64,000 bases of DNA, from the NCBI RefSeq assembly GCF_900099705.1, contig NZ_LT629695.1:2728001-2792000 (forward strand), written 5' to 3'. Shown here piece after piece: positions 25,091 through 33,308 of this stretch (positions within the stretch are counted from its first letter, which is position 1; each line of letters opens with the position of its first letter). This DNA is from Agrococcus jejuensis. Lineage in GTDB: Bacteria; Actinomycetota; Actinomycetes; Actinomycetales; Microbacteriaceae. Made by a program: the position numbers and the translations under genes. Under the pieces are notes generated by a model. That model ran no database searches. It was not told the origin of the DNA and was given only the letters and a program-made list of their open reading frames with translations.

Positions 25091-27097
25091 TCAGGCCAGC
25101 GCGTCGCGCGCCGCTGCGCCGACGAGCGGCGCGAGCGCCTGCGACGCCATCCACGACAGGTGCGAGCCGTCGGCGGTCACGAGCATGCCGTCGATCGTCG
25201 CGGGGCACACCGCGGAGTCGTCGGCGCACAGCCAGTCCCGAGCGTCCACGAACGTCGTGCCCGGCAACGTCGCGGAGGCGGCCGCGAGCGCGTCGACGCG
25301 CGCGTCGAGCGCCGTGCCGTCGACCGTGCAGCGAGCGGTCGCCGACTCGAGCGCATGCGGCGTCGCGCACGCGGCGAGGGATGCGAACGGCGGGGGAGCG
25401 TCGAGCCAGAGGATGCGCGCGCCCGCGTCGGCGAGCGGCGCGAGGCGCTCGGCGGTACCGGCGGCAGCGGCGATCGGCCCCGCACCGGCGGGCACGACGC
25501 CGTCGGCATCCACGAGCCGCTCCGACCGCAGGCCGTTCGCGACGACGACGAGGTCGGGCGGGTCGGCGAGCAGCCGCTCGGTCGCCCAGTCGCCGTGCGC
25601 CGCGCAGGCGTCGCGGGCGATGTCGGGCACGTCGGTCGTCACGGTCGAGAAGGCGCACGAGCCCATCGTGAGCACCTGGATGCGCGCGTCCGGCAGCCCG
25701 AGCCGCAGCGCCGGCATCCACGAGATCGCCTGCGAGTCACCGACGACGGCGACGTCGAGCGTCGCGTCGGCGGGGCCGTAGACGCAGCGGTCGGCACGGT
25801 CGGGGCCGGCGTCGAGGCAGTCGTCGACGACCCACTCGGGCGCCTGCGATGCGCTGCCGATCGCCTCGGTGCCCGCGAAGGATGCGCCGGCGAGCGTCGC
25901 GTCGATCGCGGCCTGCGCTGCGGCGGGGGAGTCGATGCGGGCGACGTGCGCCGACGCGGGCGAGGCCGCGCCGACCGTGACGACGGCGACGAGCGTCGCG
26001 GCCGCCGCGACGGGCGCGAGGAGGCGCGACGGTCGCCAGCGGGCGAGCAGGTCGAGGCCGTGCAGCACGTGCTGCGAGAGCCACGCGAGCGCGACGCCGC
26101 CGGCGACGAGCAGCAGGCCGTCGACGAGCGGCGTCGCCGACGCGCGGTCGGGCGCCATGAGCCGGTAGGCGACGAGCAGCGGCCACGACCACAGGTACAG
26201 CCCCCACGAGAGGCCGCCGAGCACCACGAGCGGTCGCCAGCCGAGGGCGCGGGCGACGACGGTCGGCGCGCCGGCTGCGCCCGCGACGAGCACGGCGACC
26301 GCGCCTGCGACGGGCACGAGCGCGATCGCGCCCGGGTAGGCGCCGAGCGTCGAGAGCGCGCCGGCACCGAGCACGAGCGCGATGCCCGCGCCCGCGAGCG
26401 CCGTGCGCGCGACGGATGCGAGCCGCAGCGACGGCGCGAGCAGGCCGGCGAGCGCGCCGACCGCGGGCTCCCACAGGCGAGCGGCGGTGTCGAAGTACGC
26501 GGCATCGGGCTCGAGCGCCACGTGCACCTGCGCCCACGCGAACGAGGCGAGGCCGACGCATCCCACCGCCGCGAGCACCCGCCGCCGCGCACCCGCGCGG
26601 GCACCGACGAGCGCGGCGGCCAGCACGACGAGCACGAGCGCGATCGTCGCCTGCAGCTGCACCGACGTCGCCCACAGGTGCTGCACGGGCGAGGCGGTCG
26701 CGGTCTGCGCGAGGTAGTCGGTGCTGCGATCGACGAGCCGCCAGTTGATGGTCCACGTCGCCGCCGACAGCACGTCGAGCAGCACGCCGCGGCGCAGATG
26801 CGGCGGCCACAGCGTGAGCACCGCCAGCGTGACGACGCCCAGCACGAGCCCGGCGAGCGGCAGCTGCCGCACGATCGCACGCCGCACCGTCGACGCGGCC
26901 GCGCGCGGCCCACGGTCGGCGATGGCGGCGACGAGCGGCGGCACGAGCAGGAATCCCGCGACGACGAAGAACACGTCGACGCCGCCCGACACCCGCCCCG
27001 GCCACACGTGGTAGATCGCGACGAGCAGCGACGCGACCGCGCGCATCCCCTCGACGTCGGGGCGTCGGATGCGGGGGCTGGGCTGCTGCGATGCCAT
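25091..27097 (-). CDS. OafA-type acyltransferase with SGNH domain
   Basis: 668 residues. The N-terminal acyltransferase-3 domain has about ten to eleven membrane helices: RRPDVEGMRAVASLLVAIYHVWPG with the family His, GGVDVFFVVAGFL, and later helices to about residue 400. A C-terminal extracytoplasmic SGNH hydrolase-like domain (about 420-668) carries VAVVGDSQAISW (Ser block) and DGSHLSWMA (Asp/His block). This architecture moves acyl groups across the membrane and onto extracellular sugars or peptidoglycan; the acceptor here is unknown. Divergent from the three-paralog operon. Confidence 0.9.
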   Translation of the reverse strand: MASQQPSPRIRRPDVEGMRAVASLLVAIYHVWPGRVSGGVDVFFVVAGFLLVPPLVAAIADRGPRAAASTVRRAIVRQLPLAGLVLGVVTLAVLTLWPPHLRRGVLLDVLSAATWTINWRLVDRSTDYLAQTATASPVQHLWATSVQLQATIALVLVVLAAALVGARAGARRRVLAAVGCVGLASFAWAQVHVALEPDAAYFDTAARLWEPAVGALAGLLAPSLRLASVARTALAGAGIALVLGAGALSTLGAYPGAIALVPVAGAVAVLVAGAAGAPTVVARALGWRPLVVLGGLSWGLYLWSWPLLVAYRLMAPDRASATPLVDGLLLVAGGVALAWLSQHVLHGLDLLARWRPSRLLAPVAAAATLVAVVTVGAASPASAHVARIDSPAAAQAAIDATLAGASFAGTEAIGSASQAPEWVVDDCLDAGPDRADRCVYGPADATLDVAVVGDSQAISWMPALRLGLPDARIQVLTMGSCAFSTVTTDVPDIARDACAAHGDWATERLLADPPDLVVVANGLRSERLVDADGVVPAGAGPIAAAAGTAERLAPLADAGARILWLDAPPPFASLAACATPHALESATARCTVDGTALDARVDALAAASATLPGTTFVDARDWLCADDSAVCPATIDGMLVTADGSHLSWMASQALAPLVGAAARDALA

Positions 27098-27187
27098 GCG
27101 TGTGCGCCCATCGGCCGGGCACGTGGACGATAGCGGCGGCAGGCATCCGGCAGGTGAACGATCCAGGGCGCTCTCGGGCGCCGCTGG

Positions 27188-27193
27188 TATCGT
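27188..27193 (+). promoter_or_regulatory. -10-like TATCGT before three-paralog operon
   Basis: TATCGT lies 23 bases before the ATG at 27217, leaving a short leader that carries a strong GGGGAGG (27204-27210) six bases from the start. Confidence 0.45.
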
Positions 27194-27216
27194 GGACTGC
27201 CCTGGGGAGGTGTGCG

Positions 27217-27972
27217 ATGACGCTGCTGGACGAGCGCGAGACGAGCGCCTCGAACGACGTTGCGATGAGTCCGCAGGAGCGCAAGGCGCGCCGCGCGCGC
27301 ATCCGCCGCTGGATCTTCCCGGCAGTCTCGCTCGTCGTCATCATCGGTGTCGTCGTGACGACGGTGCTGCTCATGAACAGCGGCATCACCGAGGATCGTC
27401 CGCCGACCGCCGACGAGATCTCGGCCGACAACACGTCGCAGATGACGGATGCGGGACGCGCGTACATCGCGCAGCGGCAGACGGCGTCGTTCAACCTCTC
27501 CGACCTGCCGCTCACGGCCGACGAGGTCGGCATGGCCGACGACGACACGGTCGTCGCGTCGAGCAGCATCGGCCTCATCCAGACGACGTTCTTCGTCGGT
27601 CGCGGCGGCGGCATCGACGGCGAGGGCTACTTCCGTTCGCTCATGCGCCAGATGACCGTGACGACCGAGGGTGGCGTCGTGACGAGCATCGCCGCCGAGC
27701 TCGACACGTTCGGCTGGGCGGAGTTCCCGGCGATCGTGCGTGCGATGCAGGACGGCACGACGCAGTTCGGGTGGGAGTTCACACCCGCGATGCAGGCGCA
27801 GCTCGAGGACGAGGTCGGCGCCGCGGTGCGCGACGGCGAGTCGTACGCGACGTCGTTCGACGCCGGCACGGCGATGGGCATCCCCGTGGGTGCCGAGGTC
27901 GCGTGCGACGGCGGCGGCAACTGCAGCCTCGTCTACGTGCTCGAGCCGACCGAGGTGGCGACGGGGTCATGA
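27217..27972 (+). CDS. single-pass membrane protein, paralog A of three
   Basis: 251 residues: a basic cytoplasmic tail (KARRARIRRW, about 23-32), one membrane helix (32-54) and an extracytoplasmic domain of about 195 residues. Features shared with the two downstream genes: PPTADEIS-x5-SQMTDAGRAYI, a SFNLSDLPLTADEVGM block, a FGWEF motif near 184-188, and a C-terminal pair Cys230-x5-Cys236 followed by SLVYVLEP, probably a disulfide. No known family is recognised. GGGGAGG six bases upstream fixes the ATG. It overlaps paralog B as ATGA, so all three are coupled. Confidence 0.8.
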   Translation: MTLLDERETSASNDVAMSPQERKARRARIRRWIFPAVSLVVIIGVVVTTVLLMNSGITEDRPPTADEISADNTSQMTDAGRAYIAQRQTASFNLSDLPLTADEVGMADDDTVVASSSIGLIQTTFFVGRGGGIDGEGYFRSLMRQMTVTTEGGVVTSIAAELDTFGWAEFPAIVRAMQDGTTQFGWEFTPAMQAQLEDEVGAAVRDGESYATSFDAGTAMGIPVGAEVACDGGGNCSLVYVLEPTEVATGS

Positions 27973-28763
27973 TCGCCGAGCTCGAGGGCCGCGACGCGCA
28001 GCAGCGCGATGCTGGCGAGTCCTCGAGTCGGAGGTGGCGGCGACCACGCCGCGAGCTGTCACCGCAGCAGCTGCGTGCCCGCCGCGAGCGGCGCAGGGGA
28101 TGGATGATCCCGTTCGGCGGCCTGTTCGGCGTCGTGGGCGCCTACGTGACGTTCGTGCTCGTGACGGGCGCCGGCACGCACACGGTCGAGCCGCCGACGC
28201 CCGACGAGGTGTCGGCCGCGGGCACGACGCAGTTCGGCGAGGCGGGGCTCGCGTACGTGCGCGAGTGGCGCATCGTGCACGTGAACCTCGAGCACGGGCC
28301 GCTCACCGCCGACGACGTGGGGCTCGACGACGACGCGACCGCCGTGGCCGAGGCGCCGCCCGGGCAGGTCTGGGCGATGGTCGTGGGCATGGATCAGGGC
28401 GGTCTCGCGGGCGACGGGGCCATCCGCCTCGTCGTCGACAGCGTGGCGGTGACGACGGAGGACGGCATGGTGACGAGCCTCGACGTGGCCCGTGCGCCGT
28501 ACGTCTGGGCGTCGTATCCGACGGTCATGAACGATCTGCAGCAGGGCGTCGCGGCGTTCGGCTGGCAGTTCGATCCCGAGGTGCGTGCGGAGATCGACGA
28601 CATCGTGGGCGACGCGGTGCGCGCCGGCGAGGCCGTGACGGTCGCGGTCGATCCCGGCATGGTCTCTGGCGTCGAGGTGGGCGCCGAGATCGTCTGCCGC
28701 GACGATGGCCACTGCGGCATCACGTACGTGCTCGATCCCTCGGTGACGGCGACGACGACATGA
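27969..28763 (+). CDS. single-pass membrane protein, paralog B of three
   Basis: 264 residues: long basic cytoplasmic tail (RRWRRPRREL, RARRERRRGW), one helix (about 45-67), then an extracytoplasmic domain aligned end to end with paralogs A and C: PPTPDEVSAAGTTQFGEAG, the PLTADDVGLDDD block, FGWQFDPE, and Cys243-x5-Cys249 followed by ITYVLDP. It starts on the ATGA overlap with A and ends on the ATGA overlap with C. Unknown function; a heteromeric extracellular complex is an inference from the 1:1:1 coupling. Confidence 0.8.
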   Translation: MIAELEGRDAQQRDAGESSSRRWRRPRRELSPQQLRARRERRRGWMIPFGGLFGVVGAYVTFVLVTGAGTHTVEPPTPDEVSAAGTTQFGEAGLAYVREWRIVHVNLEHGPLTADDVGLDDDATAVAEAPPGQVWAMVVGMDQGGLAGDGAIRLVVDSVAVTTEDGMVTSLDVARAPYVWASYPTVMNDLQQGVAAFGWQFDPEVRAEIDDIVGDAVRAGEAVTVAVDPGMVSGVEVGAEIVCRDDGHCGITYVLDPSVTATTT

Positions 28764-29485
28764 CCGTGCTCGCGCCTCCTCGACCGCCGCGCGCGGCGGA
28801 GGTGCGGCGCGGCCTCTCCGCCCCTGAGCGGCGCACGCGGCGCCGGCTCGTCGTGCGGTGGGTGTCGATCGGCGTCGGGCTGCTGCTCGTGGCCGCGACT
28901 CCGGTCGTGACGAGCATCCTCGCGAGCCATGCGCTGCAGGAGGCGTCGGCGCCACCGTCGCTCGCCGAGGTGTCGCGGCTGGGGCAGACCCAGATGACGC
29001 CGGCGGGCATGGCGTACGCGCAGCTGCACCAGCAGGCCTCGTTCAACCTGCTGCACCTGCCGCAGCCCGCATCCGAGCTCGGCATGCAGGAGAACGCGAC
29101 CGTCGTGCTCGAGCCGTCGGCCGGCGGCATCCAGACGACCGTCGTCGGCCCGTCGGGCGGCGTGGAGGCGTGGGCGTCGAGCATCGCGGCGACGAGCGAG
29201 CGCGGCGACTGGGTGCGGCTCGAGGTCACCGAGGATGCGCTGGGCTTCGGCGACTTCACGCGCCTCATGCAGCGCGTCGACGTGCTCGCGCAGATGCTGG
29301 ACTGGCGCTGGTCGGATCGACTGGCGGATGCAGCCGCGTCCGCGGTCGCGGAGGGTGTGCGCACGGGGGAGACGACGCTCGTGACGGTCGAGGGCAGCGA
29401 CGCGTTCGGCGTGCCGACCTCCGGCCGCATCGAATGCACCGCTCAGGGCGCGTGCACGCTGACGACGGTCTTCGACGTCGGCTGA
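28760..29485 (+). CDS. single-pass membrane protein, paralog C of three
   Basis: 241 residues: basic tail (RRTRRRLVVRW), one helix (about 32-56), extracytoplasmic domain with LAEVSRLGQTQMTPAGMAY, SFNLLHLPQPASELGM, and Cys226-x5-Cys232 followed by LTTVFD. It is closest to A in the SFNL and GGIQTT segments. Last gene of the operon; tRNA-Gln begins 77 bases downstream. No recognised family. Confidence 0.8.
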   Translation: MTVLAPPRPPRAAEVRRGLSAPERRTRRRLVVRWVSIGVGLLLVAATPVVTSILASHALQEASAPPSLAEVSRLGQTQMTPAGMAYAQLHQQASFNLLHLPQPASELGMQENATVVLEPSAGGIQTTVVGPSGGVEAWASSIAATSERGDWVRLEVTEDALGFGDFTRLMQRVDVLAQMLDWRWSDRLADAAASAVAEGVRTGETTLVTVEGSDAFGVPTSGRIECTAQGACTLTTVFDVG

Positions 29486-29534
29486 CGCGCGCCACGCGGG
29501 CCTGCGCCGATTCGCGCGAGGGCCGTGCGTCGGC

Positions 29535-29540
29535 TATGCT
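29535..29540 (+). promoter_or_regulatory. -10-like TATGCT upstream of tRNA-Gln
   Basis: TATGCT lies 22 bases before the mature tRNA 5' end, a normal distance for a tRNA promoter. Confidence 0.45.
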
Positions 29541-29562
29541 CGATCACTGGCCCGAGGGCCAT

Positions 29563-29634
29563 TGGGGTATGGTGTAATTGGCAACACGGCGGTTTCTGGT
29601 TCCGTTGTTCTTGGTTCGAGTCCAGGTACCCCAG
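29563..29634 (+). tRNA. tRNA-Gln (anticodon CTG)
   Basis: Cloverleaf by eye: acceptor TGGGGTA (29563-29569) pairs with TACCCCA (29627-29633); D arm GTGT/ACAC; anticodon loop TTCTGGT with CTG at 29596-29598; T arm with TTCGAGT loop. The discriminator is G; CCA is not encoded in full. The anticodon stem has a T-T mismatch and a G-T pair, which is weaker than usual. Confidence 0.92.
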
Positions 29635-29639
29635 CAAGC

Positions 29640-29667
29640 GAAGCGTCACCCGAGAGGGTGGCGCTTC
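29640..29667 (+). terminator. hairpin terminator after tRNA-Gln
   Basis: GAAGCGTCACCC, loop GAGA, GGGTGGCGCTTC: a 12-bp stem with one G-T pair, followed by the pyrimidine-rich TCTCGTTCT. Placed six bases after the tRNA. Confidence 0.8.
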
Positions 29668-29705
29668 TCTCGTTCTAGGGGGACCAGCGGAGCCCGACGT
29701 GTCGC

Positions 29706-29828
29706 TCAGCGCGCACGACGGGGATCTCGCCTCGGCGTCGGGCTGTTGTAGTGAGTGCCGAGGTTCGACTCGGTCGTCGTATCGTCCTCGGTCTCGTCGG
29801 GATCGTCATCGTACTCAGGACGGCTCAT
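29706..29828 (-). CDS. 40-residue acidic peptide in low-GC patch
   Basis: Very short frame starting MSRPEYDDDPDETEDD, highly acidic then ending with a basic RRDPRRAR tail. It overlaps the 3' end of the preceding 63-residue frame by 14 bases, and its opening (S-R-P-E-Y with acidic run) resembles that frame's opening (G-R-P-D-F-E-Y), suggesting a duplicated small protein. Coding status is uncertain; no Shine-Dalgarno stands out. Confidence 0.4.
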   Translation of the reverse strand: MSRPEYDDDPDETEDDTTTESNLGTHYNSPTPRRDPRRAR

Positions 29829-30006
29829 GGGGCTCCTCAACTCGAGTCGCTCGAAGACCGCTGATGTTGGAGTCGCCGGAATGGGTGAGCTTTGTGACGT
29901 TTCCATCGGCTGAGGTATCGGCGCCGAAGTAGGCATTGTCGATCGAAGTGCCTACTTCGACGTCGGAAACGTCCTCGGCGTCGTACTCGAAATCTGGACG
30001 TCCCAC
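29815..30006 (-). CDS. 63-residue acidic protein in low-GC patch
   Basis: Begins GTG at 30006, overlapping the TAG of the upstream membrane-protein gene (TAGTG), so it is probably translated by re-initiation. Sequence opens GRPDFEYDAEDVSDVEVG and is rich in Asp, Glu, Thr and Ser, with no Cys or membrane segment; likely disordered or a small binding protein. No family is recognised. Base composition is clearly lower in GC than the flanks. Confidence 0.5.
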   Translation of the reverse strand: MGRPDFEYDAEDVSDVEVGTSIDNAYFGADTSADGNVTKLTHSGDSNISGLRATRVEEPHEPS

Positions 30007-30524
30007 TAGCGCGCTCCCAACAGCTCCGCGCTGAACACTGCAGCGAGGCAAACAGCCGCGACGGCGCTCGCGCCAAATCCGGCCAGCACCCAACGGCCAC
30101 GGTTCTTCAGATCGTCCTCGATTGCGTCGAGCACGGTTGCTTTGTCCCTCACGATCTCTGTCTCGACGTGCGCTGCGAGGTGATCGCAATCGATGTGTCG
30201 GTCCACGAGTCGGCGAGCGTTGATCCCAGGACGCGTGCCCGGACGAAGCGCGATTGCGGCGCATGCAAGCGCTGCGCAGGCAAAGCCGAGCGAGACCACT
30301 CCGTAGAGCGGTGCCTGCGTCCACAGTTGGACGGTGGCAGCAGTGAGCAAGATTCCCGCCGTTACGGCGAGGAATGAGCCCTTGTTGCTCACGCCAGCAG
30401 ACCTCGTGGCCGCGTCCGTCGACAACCGATCCAACTCTTCGTTGAGAAGCCTGACCCGATCGAATCTCTTCTGAGCGCGCGCGGCATTGCGCTTAGCTTC
30501 GGCCTTCGCTCTCCGCTCTTTCAC
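30006..30524 (-). CDS. membrane protein with basic coiled N-terminus, unknown
   Basis: 172 residues from GTG. Residues 1-40 are a highly charged, probably coiled helix (MKERRAKAEAKRNAARAQKR, then FDRVRLLNEELDRL); two membrane helices follow (about 50-67 and 73-93), then a soluble segment with DHLAAHVETEIVRDKATVLD and a third helix (about 144-167). The layout recalls small 2-3 helix effector-like proteins of accessory loci, but no family is recognised. A TAGCCT box six bases before the GTG fits a leaderless mRNA. Codon use and GC differ from the neighbours, suggesting transfer. Confidence 0.6.
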   Translation of the reverse strand: MKERRAKAEAKRNAARAQKRFDRVRLLNEELDRLSTDAATRSAGVSNKGSFLAVTAGILLTAATVQLWTQAPLYGVVSLGFACAALACAAIALRPGTRPGINARRLVDRHIDCDHLAAHVETEIVRDKATVLDAIEDDLKNRGRWVLAGFGASAVAAVCLAAVFSAELLGAR

Positions 30525-30530
30525 CTTCTC

Positions 30531-30536
30531 AGGCTA
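30531..30536 (-). promoter_or_regulatory. -10-like TAGCCT, leaderless spacing
   Basis: On the minus strand TAGCCT is followed by GAGAAG and the GTG at 30524. The purine run is too close to the GTG to be a normal ribosome site. Confidence 0.4.
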
Positions 30537-30609
30537 AGGAGAGCCACTGACACGCCAGCGCGCCACGCGCGTGAGCCGCATCGTCCGTTGGTTCCGTTCC
30601 CCAATGAAA

Positions 30610-32523
30610 TCAGCGGCGGAGGAGGATCTGCTTCGCCGCGACGTCGGCCCCTGCGAGCAGGGGCGAGGGTTTGCCTGGGGTAGCGCCGATCGCTGAGCCC
30701 GGCTGCGTCGTCGAGGCAGGGATGCCGAGGACGACGACCGACGGGTCGAGGTCGCCCGACGCGCTGACCAGGTTGTGACCCGTCGAGGACTCCTCGTCCA
30801 CAAGCGCGGGGGAGGTGTCGAGGCCGTCGCCCTCCACGCCCGCGAAGGCGTGCAGGCGGGCTGCGCCGCGGGCGAGCAGCGACTGGAGCAGCGGGTCGGA
30901 GGTCGAGCCCACGCGGCCCTTCGACATGCGGGTCTCCACGAGCACCGGCGCTGACTCGCTGCGGCCCGAGATCGGGGAGGTCGCCACGAACAGGCCCGAC
31001 GACTCGTCGCGCTCGATCGTCAGCTCGGGGCCGAGCAGGTCGAGCACGCCCGCCTCGATGAGGGCGAGCACTTCGCGGGTGCGGCCAGCGGGCGGGCCCG
31101 ACGCCAAGAACAACCCGTCACCGTCGAACCAGCCGAAGACGTCGTGCACCGCGGACTTGCCGGTGAGGGCGCCGCGCAGCGCGAGCCGCACGACCTGGCC
31201 GCGCAGCGCCTGCATCATGCGGTTCACCGCCGCGCGCGGGCTCATCGCCGACTCGGTCATCGAGGCGAGCTCGTCGTCGACGTGGCGCTGCACGATCTCG
31301 GCCCAACCCTCGGCCGAGACAGGCTTGCCGCGCGTCGGACGGCGCAGCCAGTCGACGTGCCACAGCTCGCGCTCGTCGAGCGTCCACTCGCCGAGCACCC
31401 GCTCGATCGAGGGGAGATCCGTCGCCGCATCGAGGGCGTCGAGCCAGCCGGGTGCGACCGCATCCGGGCGAGCGCGGGCGAGCGCGTCGAGGTGGGCGAA
31501 CGCGAAGTCCCGCGCCAGCACCGGCCACACGTCGCGGCGCAGGTTGAAGCCCGTCGACGCCTCCCAGCGGGCGAAGCGCTCGGGCGTCGCGTAGCGGGGC
31601 GTGCCCGGCGCGACGCGGCCGCCGTCGGGCTTCGCACGGTAGGGGAGGCCGCGGCCCGAGCTCGCGACGAGGCGCGGCTCGCGGCCGCTCGGCACGTAGC
31701 GGAGGCGGCCGTGCGGGTCGCCGGGCACCGCAACGAACGAGCCGCCCCACCGCCCCACGAGGTCGCCGACGACATCGAAGAACGTCGCGCCCAGGCCGCG
31801 CACGAGCACGACGGGCCGTTCGGTGCCGGGAGCAGCAGACGGCACGAGCGTCCAGTCCTGCTCGCCCGGCATCCCCGGCCCGACGTAGGCGAGCCCGTGC
31901 CGCTCGGCGAACGCCGTGAACGCCGCGACCTCGGTCGTCGGCTGCGCCTGCACCATGCCCTGCGCGAGCACGACGGTCGGCGCCGACAGCTCGCGACCGT
32001 CCTCGAGCACGACCGTCGCACCGCCGTCGTGCGAGCGCACGTCGATCGCGAGACCGATGGTCTCGTCCACCGTCACGCGGCCGGAGGCGATCGCCGCATC
32101 GAGCTGGTCGCGGAAGTACGCGCCCTGCAGCCGTCGGGTCGGGAAGTCGTCGCCGTGCAGCGTCGCAGCCTCGTCGACGACCCACGCGCCCGTCGCGTGC
32201 TCGCCCGCGTCCACCACCGATGCCGCCCACGCCACGAGGTCCGGGCCGGGCGCCGCCGGACCTGACATGGGCGTCGACTCGTCGGGATGGATCGTCGTGG
32301 TCGCCGCCGTCGTGTTGTTCAGGTAGGCGGCGGGCTGGTCGGTGCGCCACGTCGCCCCGGCGCCGATCTCGACGGCGTCGACGATGGCGACGCGCACGGG
32401 CGGCGCATCCGAATCGACGCGCGCCGCGAGCCGCAGCACCGTCGCGACGCCGCGCGGGCCACCGCCCACGATCACGGCATCGAACGACGCAGCGCCGTCC
32501 GCCGACCCCGCAGACGCAGCCAT
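30610..32523 (-). CDS. FAD/NAD(P)-binding protein linked to iron ABC importer
   Basis: 637 residues. N-terminal dinucleotide-binding motif DAVIVGGGPRGVATVLRLA (about 15-33) as in the FAD_NAD_binding_9 family, and a second Rossmann-like region (LVRGLGATFFDVVG). The long middle region contains RYATPERFARWEASTGF and a C-terminal domain with SGRSESAPVLVETRMSKG. Such proteins are often called FAD-dependent hydroxylases or oxidoreductases without proof. Its ATG overlaps the ABC ATPase stop (TGATG), so it belongs to the importer operon; processing or reduction of an imported iron chelate is inference. Confidence 0.78.
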   Translation of the reverse strand: MAASAGSADGAASFDAVIVGGGPRGVATVLRLAARVDSDAPPVRVAIVDAVEIGAGATWRTDQPAAYLNNTTAATTTIHPDESTPMSGPAAPGPDLVAWAASVVDAGEHATGAWVVDEAATLHGDDFPTRRLQGAYFRDQLDAAIASGRVTVDETIGLAIDVRSHDGGATVVLEDGRELSAPTVVLAQGMVQAQPTTEVAAFTAFAERHGLAYVGPGMPGEQDWTLVPSAAPGTERPVVLVRGLGATFFDVVGDLVGRWGGSFVAVPGDPHGRLRYVPSGREPRLVASSGRGLPYRAKPDGGRVAPGTPRYATPERFARWEASTGFNLRRDVWPVLARDFAFAHLDALARARPDAVAPGWLDALDAATDLPSIERVLGEWTLDERELWHVDWLRRPTRGKPVSAEGWAEIVQRHVDDELASMTESAMSPRAAVNRMMQALRGQVVRLALRGALTGKSAVHDVFGWFDGDGLFLASGPPAGRTREVLALIEAGVLDLLGPELTIERDESSGLFVATSPISGRSESAPVLVETRMSKGRVGSTSDPLLQSLLARGAARLHAFAGVEGDGLDTSPALVDEESSTGHNLVSASGDLDPSVVVLGIPASTTQPGSAIGATPGKPSPLLAGADVAAKQILLRR

Positions 32524-33308
32524 CAGATCTTGTACTCGATGGCGTCGTCGACCGCCGGTCGCACCTCCACCGAGCCGTCGCGCTGCTCGACCGTGATCGG
32601 CAGGCCGTAGACGTCGGTCAGCGCATCCGCCCGCAGCGCCTCCTCGGGCGTGCCATCGGCGACGATGCGGCCACCGTGCAGCAGCACGATCTGGTCGCAG
32701 TAGCGCGCAGCGTGGTTGAGGTCGTGGATGGCGATGAGCGCCGTGACGCCCTTCTCGCGGGTCAGGCGGCGCACGAGGCGCAGCGTCTCGATCTGGTACC
32801 GCAGGTCGAGGGCGCTCGTGGGCTCGTCGAGCACGATCACCGGGGTGTCCTGCGCGACGGCGCGGGCGATGAGCGCGCGCTGCGCCTGGCCGCCCGACAG
32901 CTCGGAGACGTTGCGGTCGACGAGGTCGCCGAGGTTCAACAGGTCGATCGCCTCCTCCACGTGCTGCCAGTCGATCGCCCGCGGCGCGAGGCCGAAGTGC
33001 GGCGTGCGGCCCAGCAGCACCGCCTCGCGCACCGTGAGGTCGAACGGCGCCTCGCCGCTCTGCGGCACGTACGCCACTGTGCGCGCGTGGCTGCGGCGGT
33101 CGAGGCTCGACGCATCCGTGCCGTCGAACGCGATCGCTCCGCCGGAGGCGCGATGCACCTGCGCGAGCACCTTCACGAGGGTCGACTTGCCGGATCCGTT
33201 CGGGCCCAGCAGGGCGCAGAACGATCCGGAGTCCACCTCGAACGAGACGCCGCCGAGCACCTCGCGCTTGCCGTACGAGAACCGCACGCCATCGATCGTG
33301 AGGGTCAT
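32523..33308 (-). CDS. iron/siderophore-type ABC transporter ATPase
   Basis: 261 residues. Walker A GPNGSGKST, Q-loop in AYVPQSGEAPFDLTV, signature LSGGQAQRA, Walker B VIVLDEPTSALD and switch His in IAIHDLNHA. The closest type is FecE/FhuC-like importers. It powers the FecCD-type permease upstream; starts on an ATGA overlap with it and overlaps the FAD gene downstream by one base. Confidence 0.93.
   Translation of the reverse strand: MTLTIDGVRFSYGKREVLGGVSFEVDSGSFCALLGPNGSGKSTLVKVLAQVHRASGGAIAFDGTDASSLDRRSHARTVAYVPQSGEAPFDLTVREAVLLGRTPHFGLAPRAIDWQHVEEAIDLLNLGDLVDRNVSELSGGQAQRALIARAVAQDTPVIVLDEPTSALDLRYQIETLRLVRRLTREKGVTALIAIHDLNHAARYCDQIVLLHGGRIVADGTPEEALRADALTDVYGLPITVEQRDGSVEVRPAVDDAIEYKI

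Noticed and set aside
25034..27133. 699-codon frame antisense to the acyltransferase
   Set aside because: Repetitive Arg/Asp/Glu translation without motifs; the minus-strand gene has complete domain structure.
29597..30598. Ten-base direct repeat TGGTTCCGTT in tRNA-Gln (29597-29606) and at 30589-30598 as att sites
   Set aside because: Suggestive because it brackets the low-GC patch, but ten bases is too short, it does not reach the tRNA 3' end, and no integrase is present.
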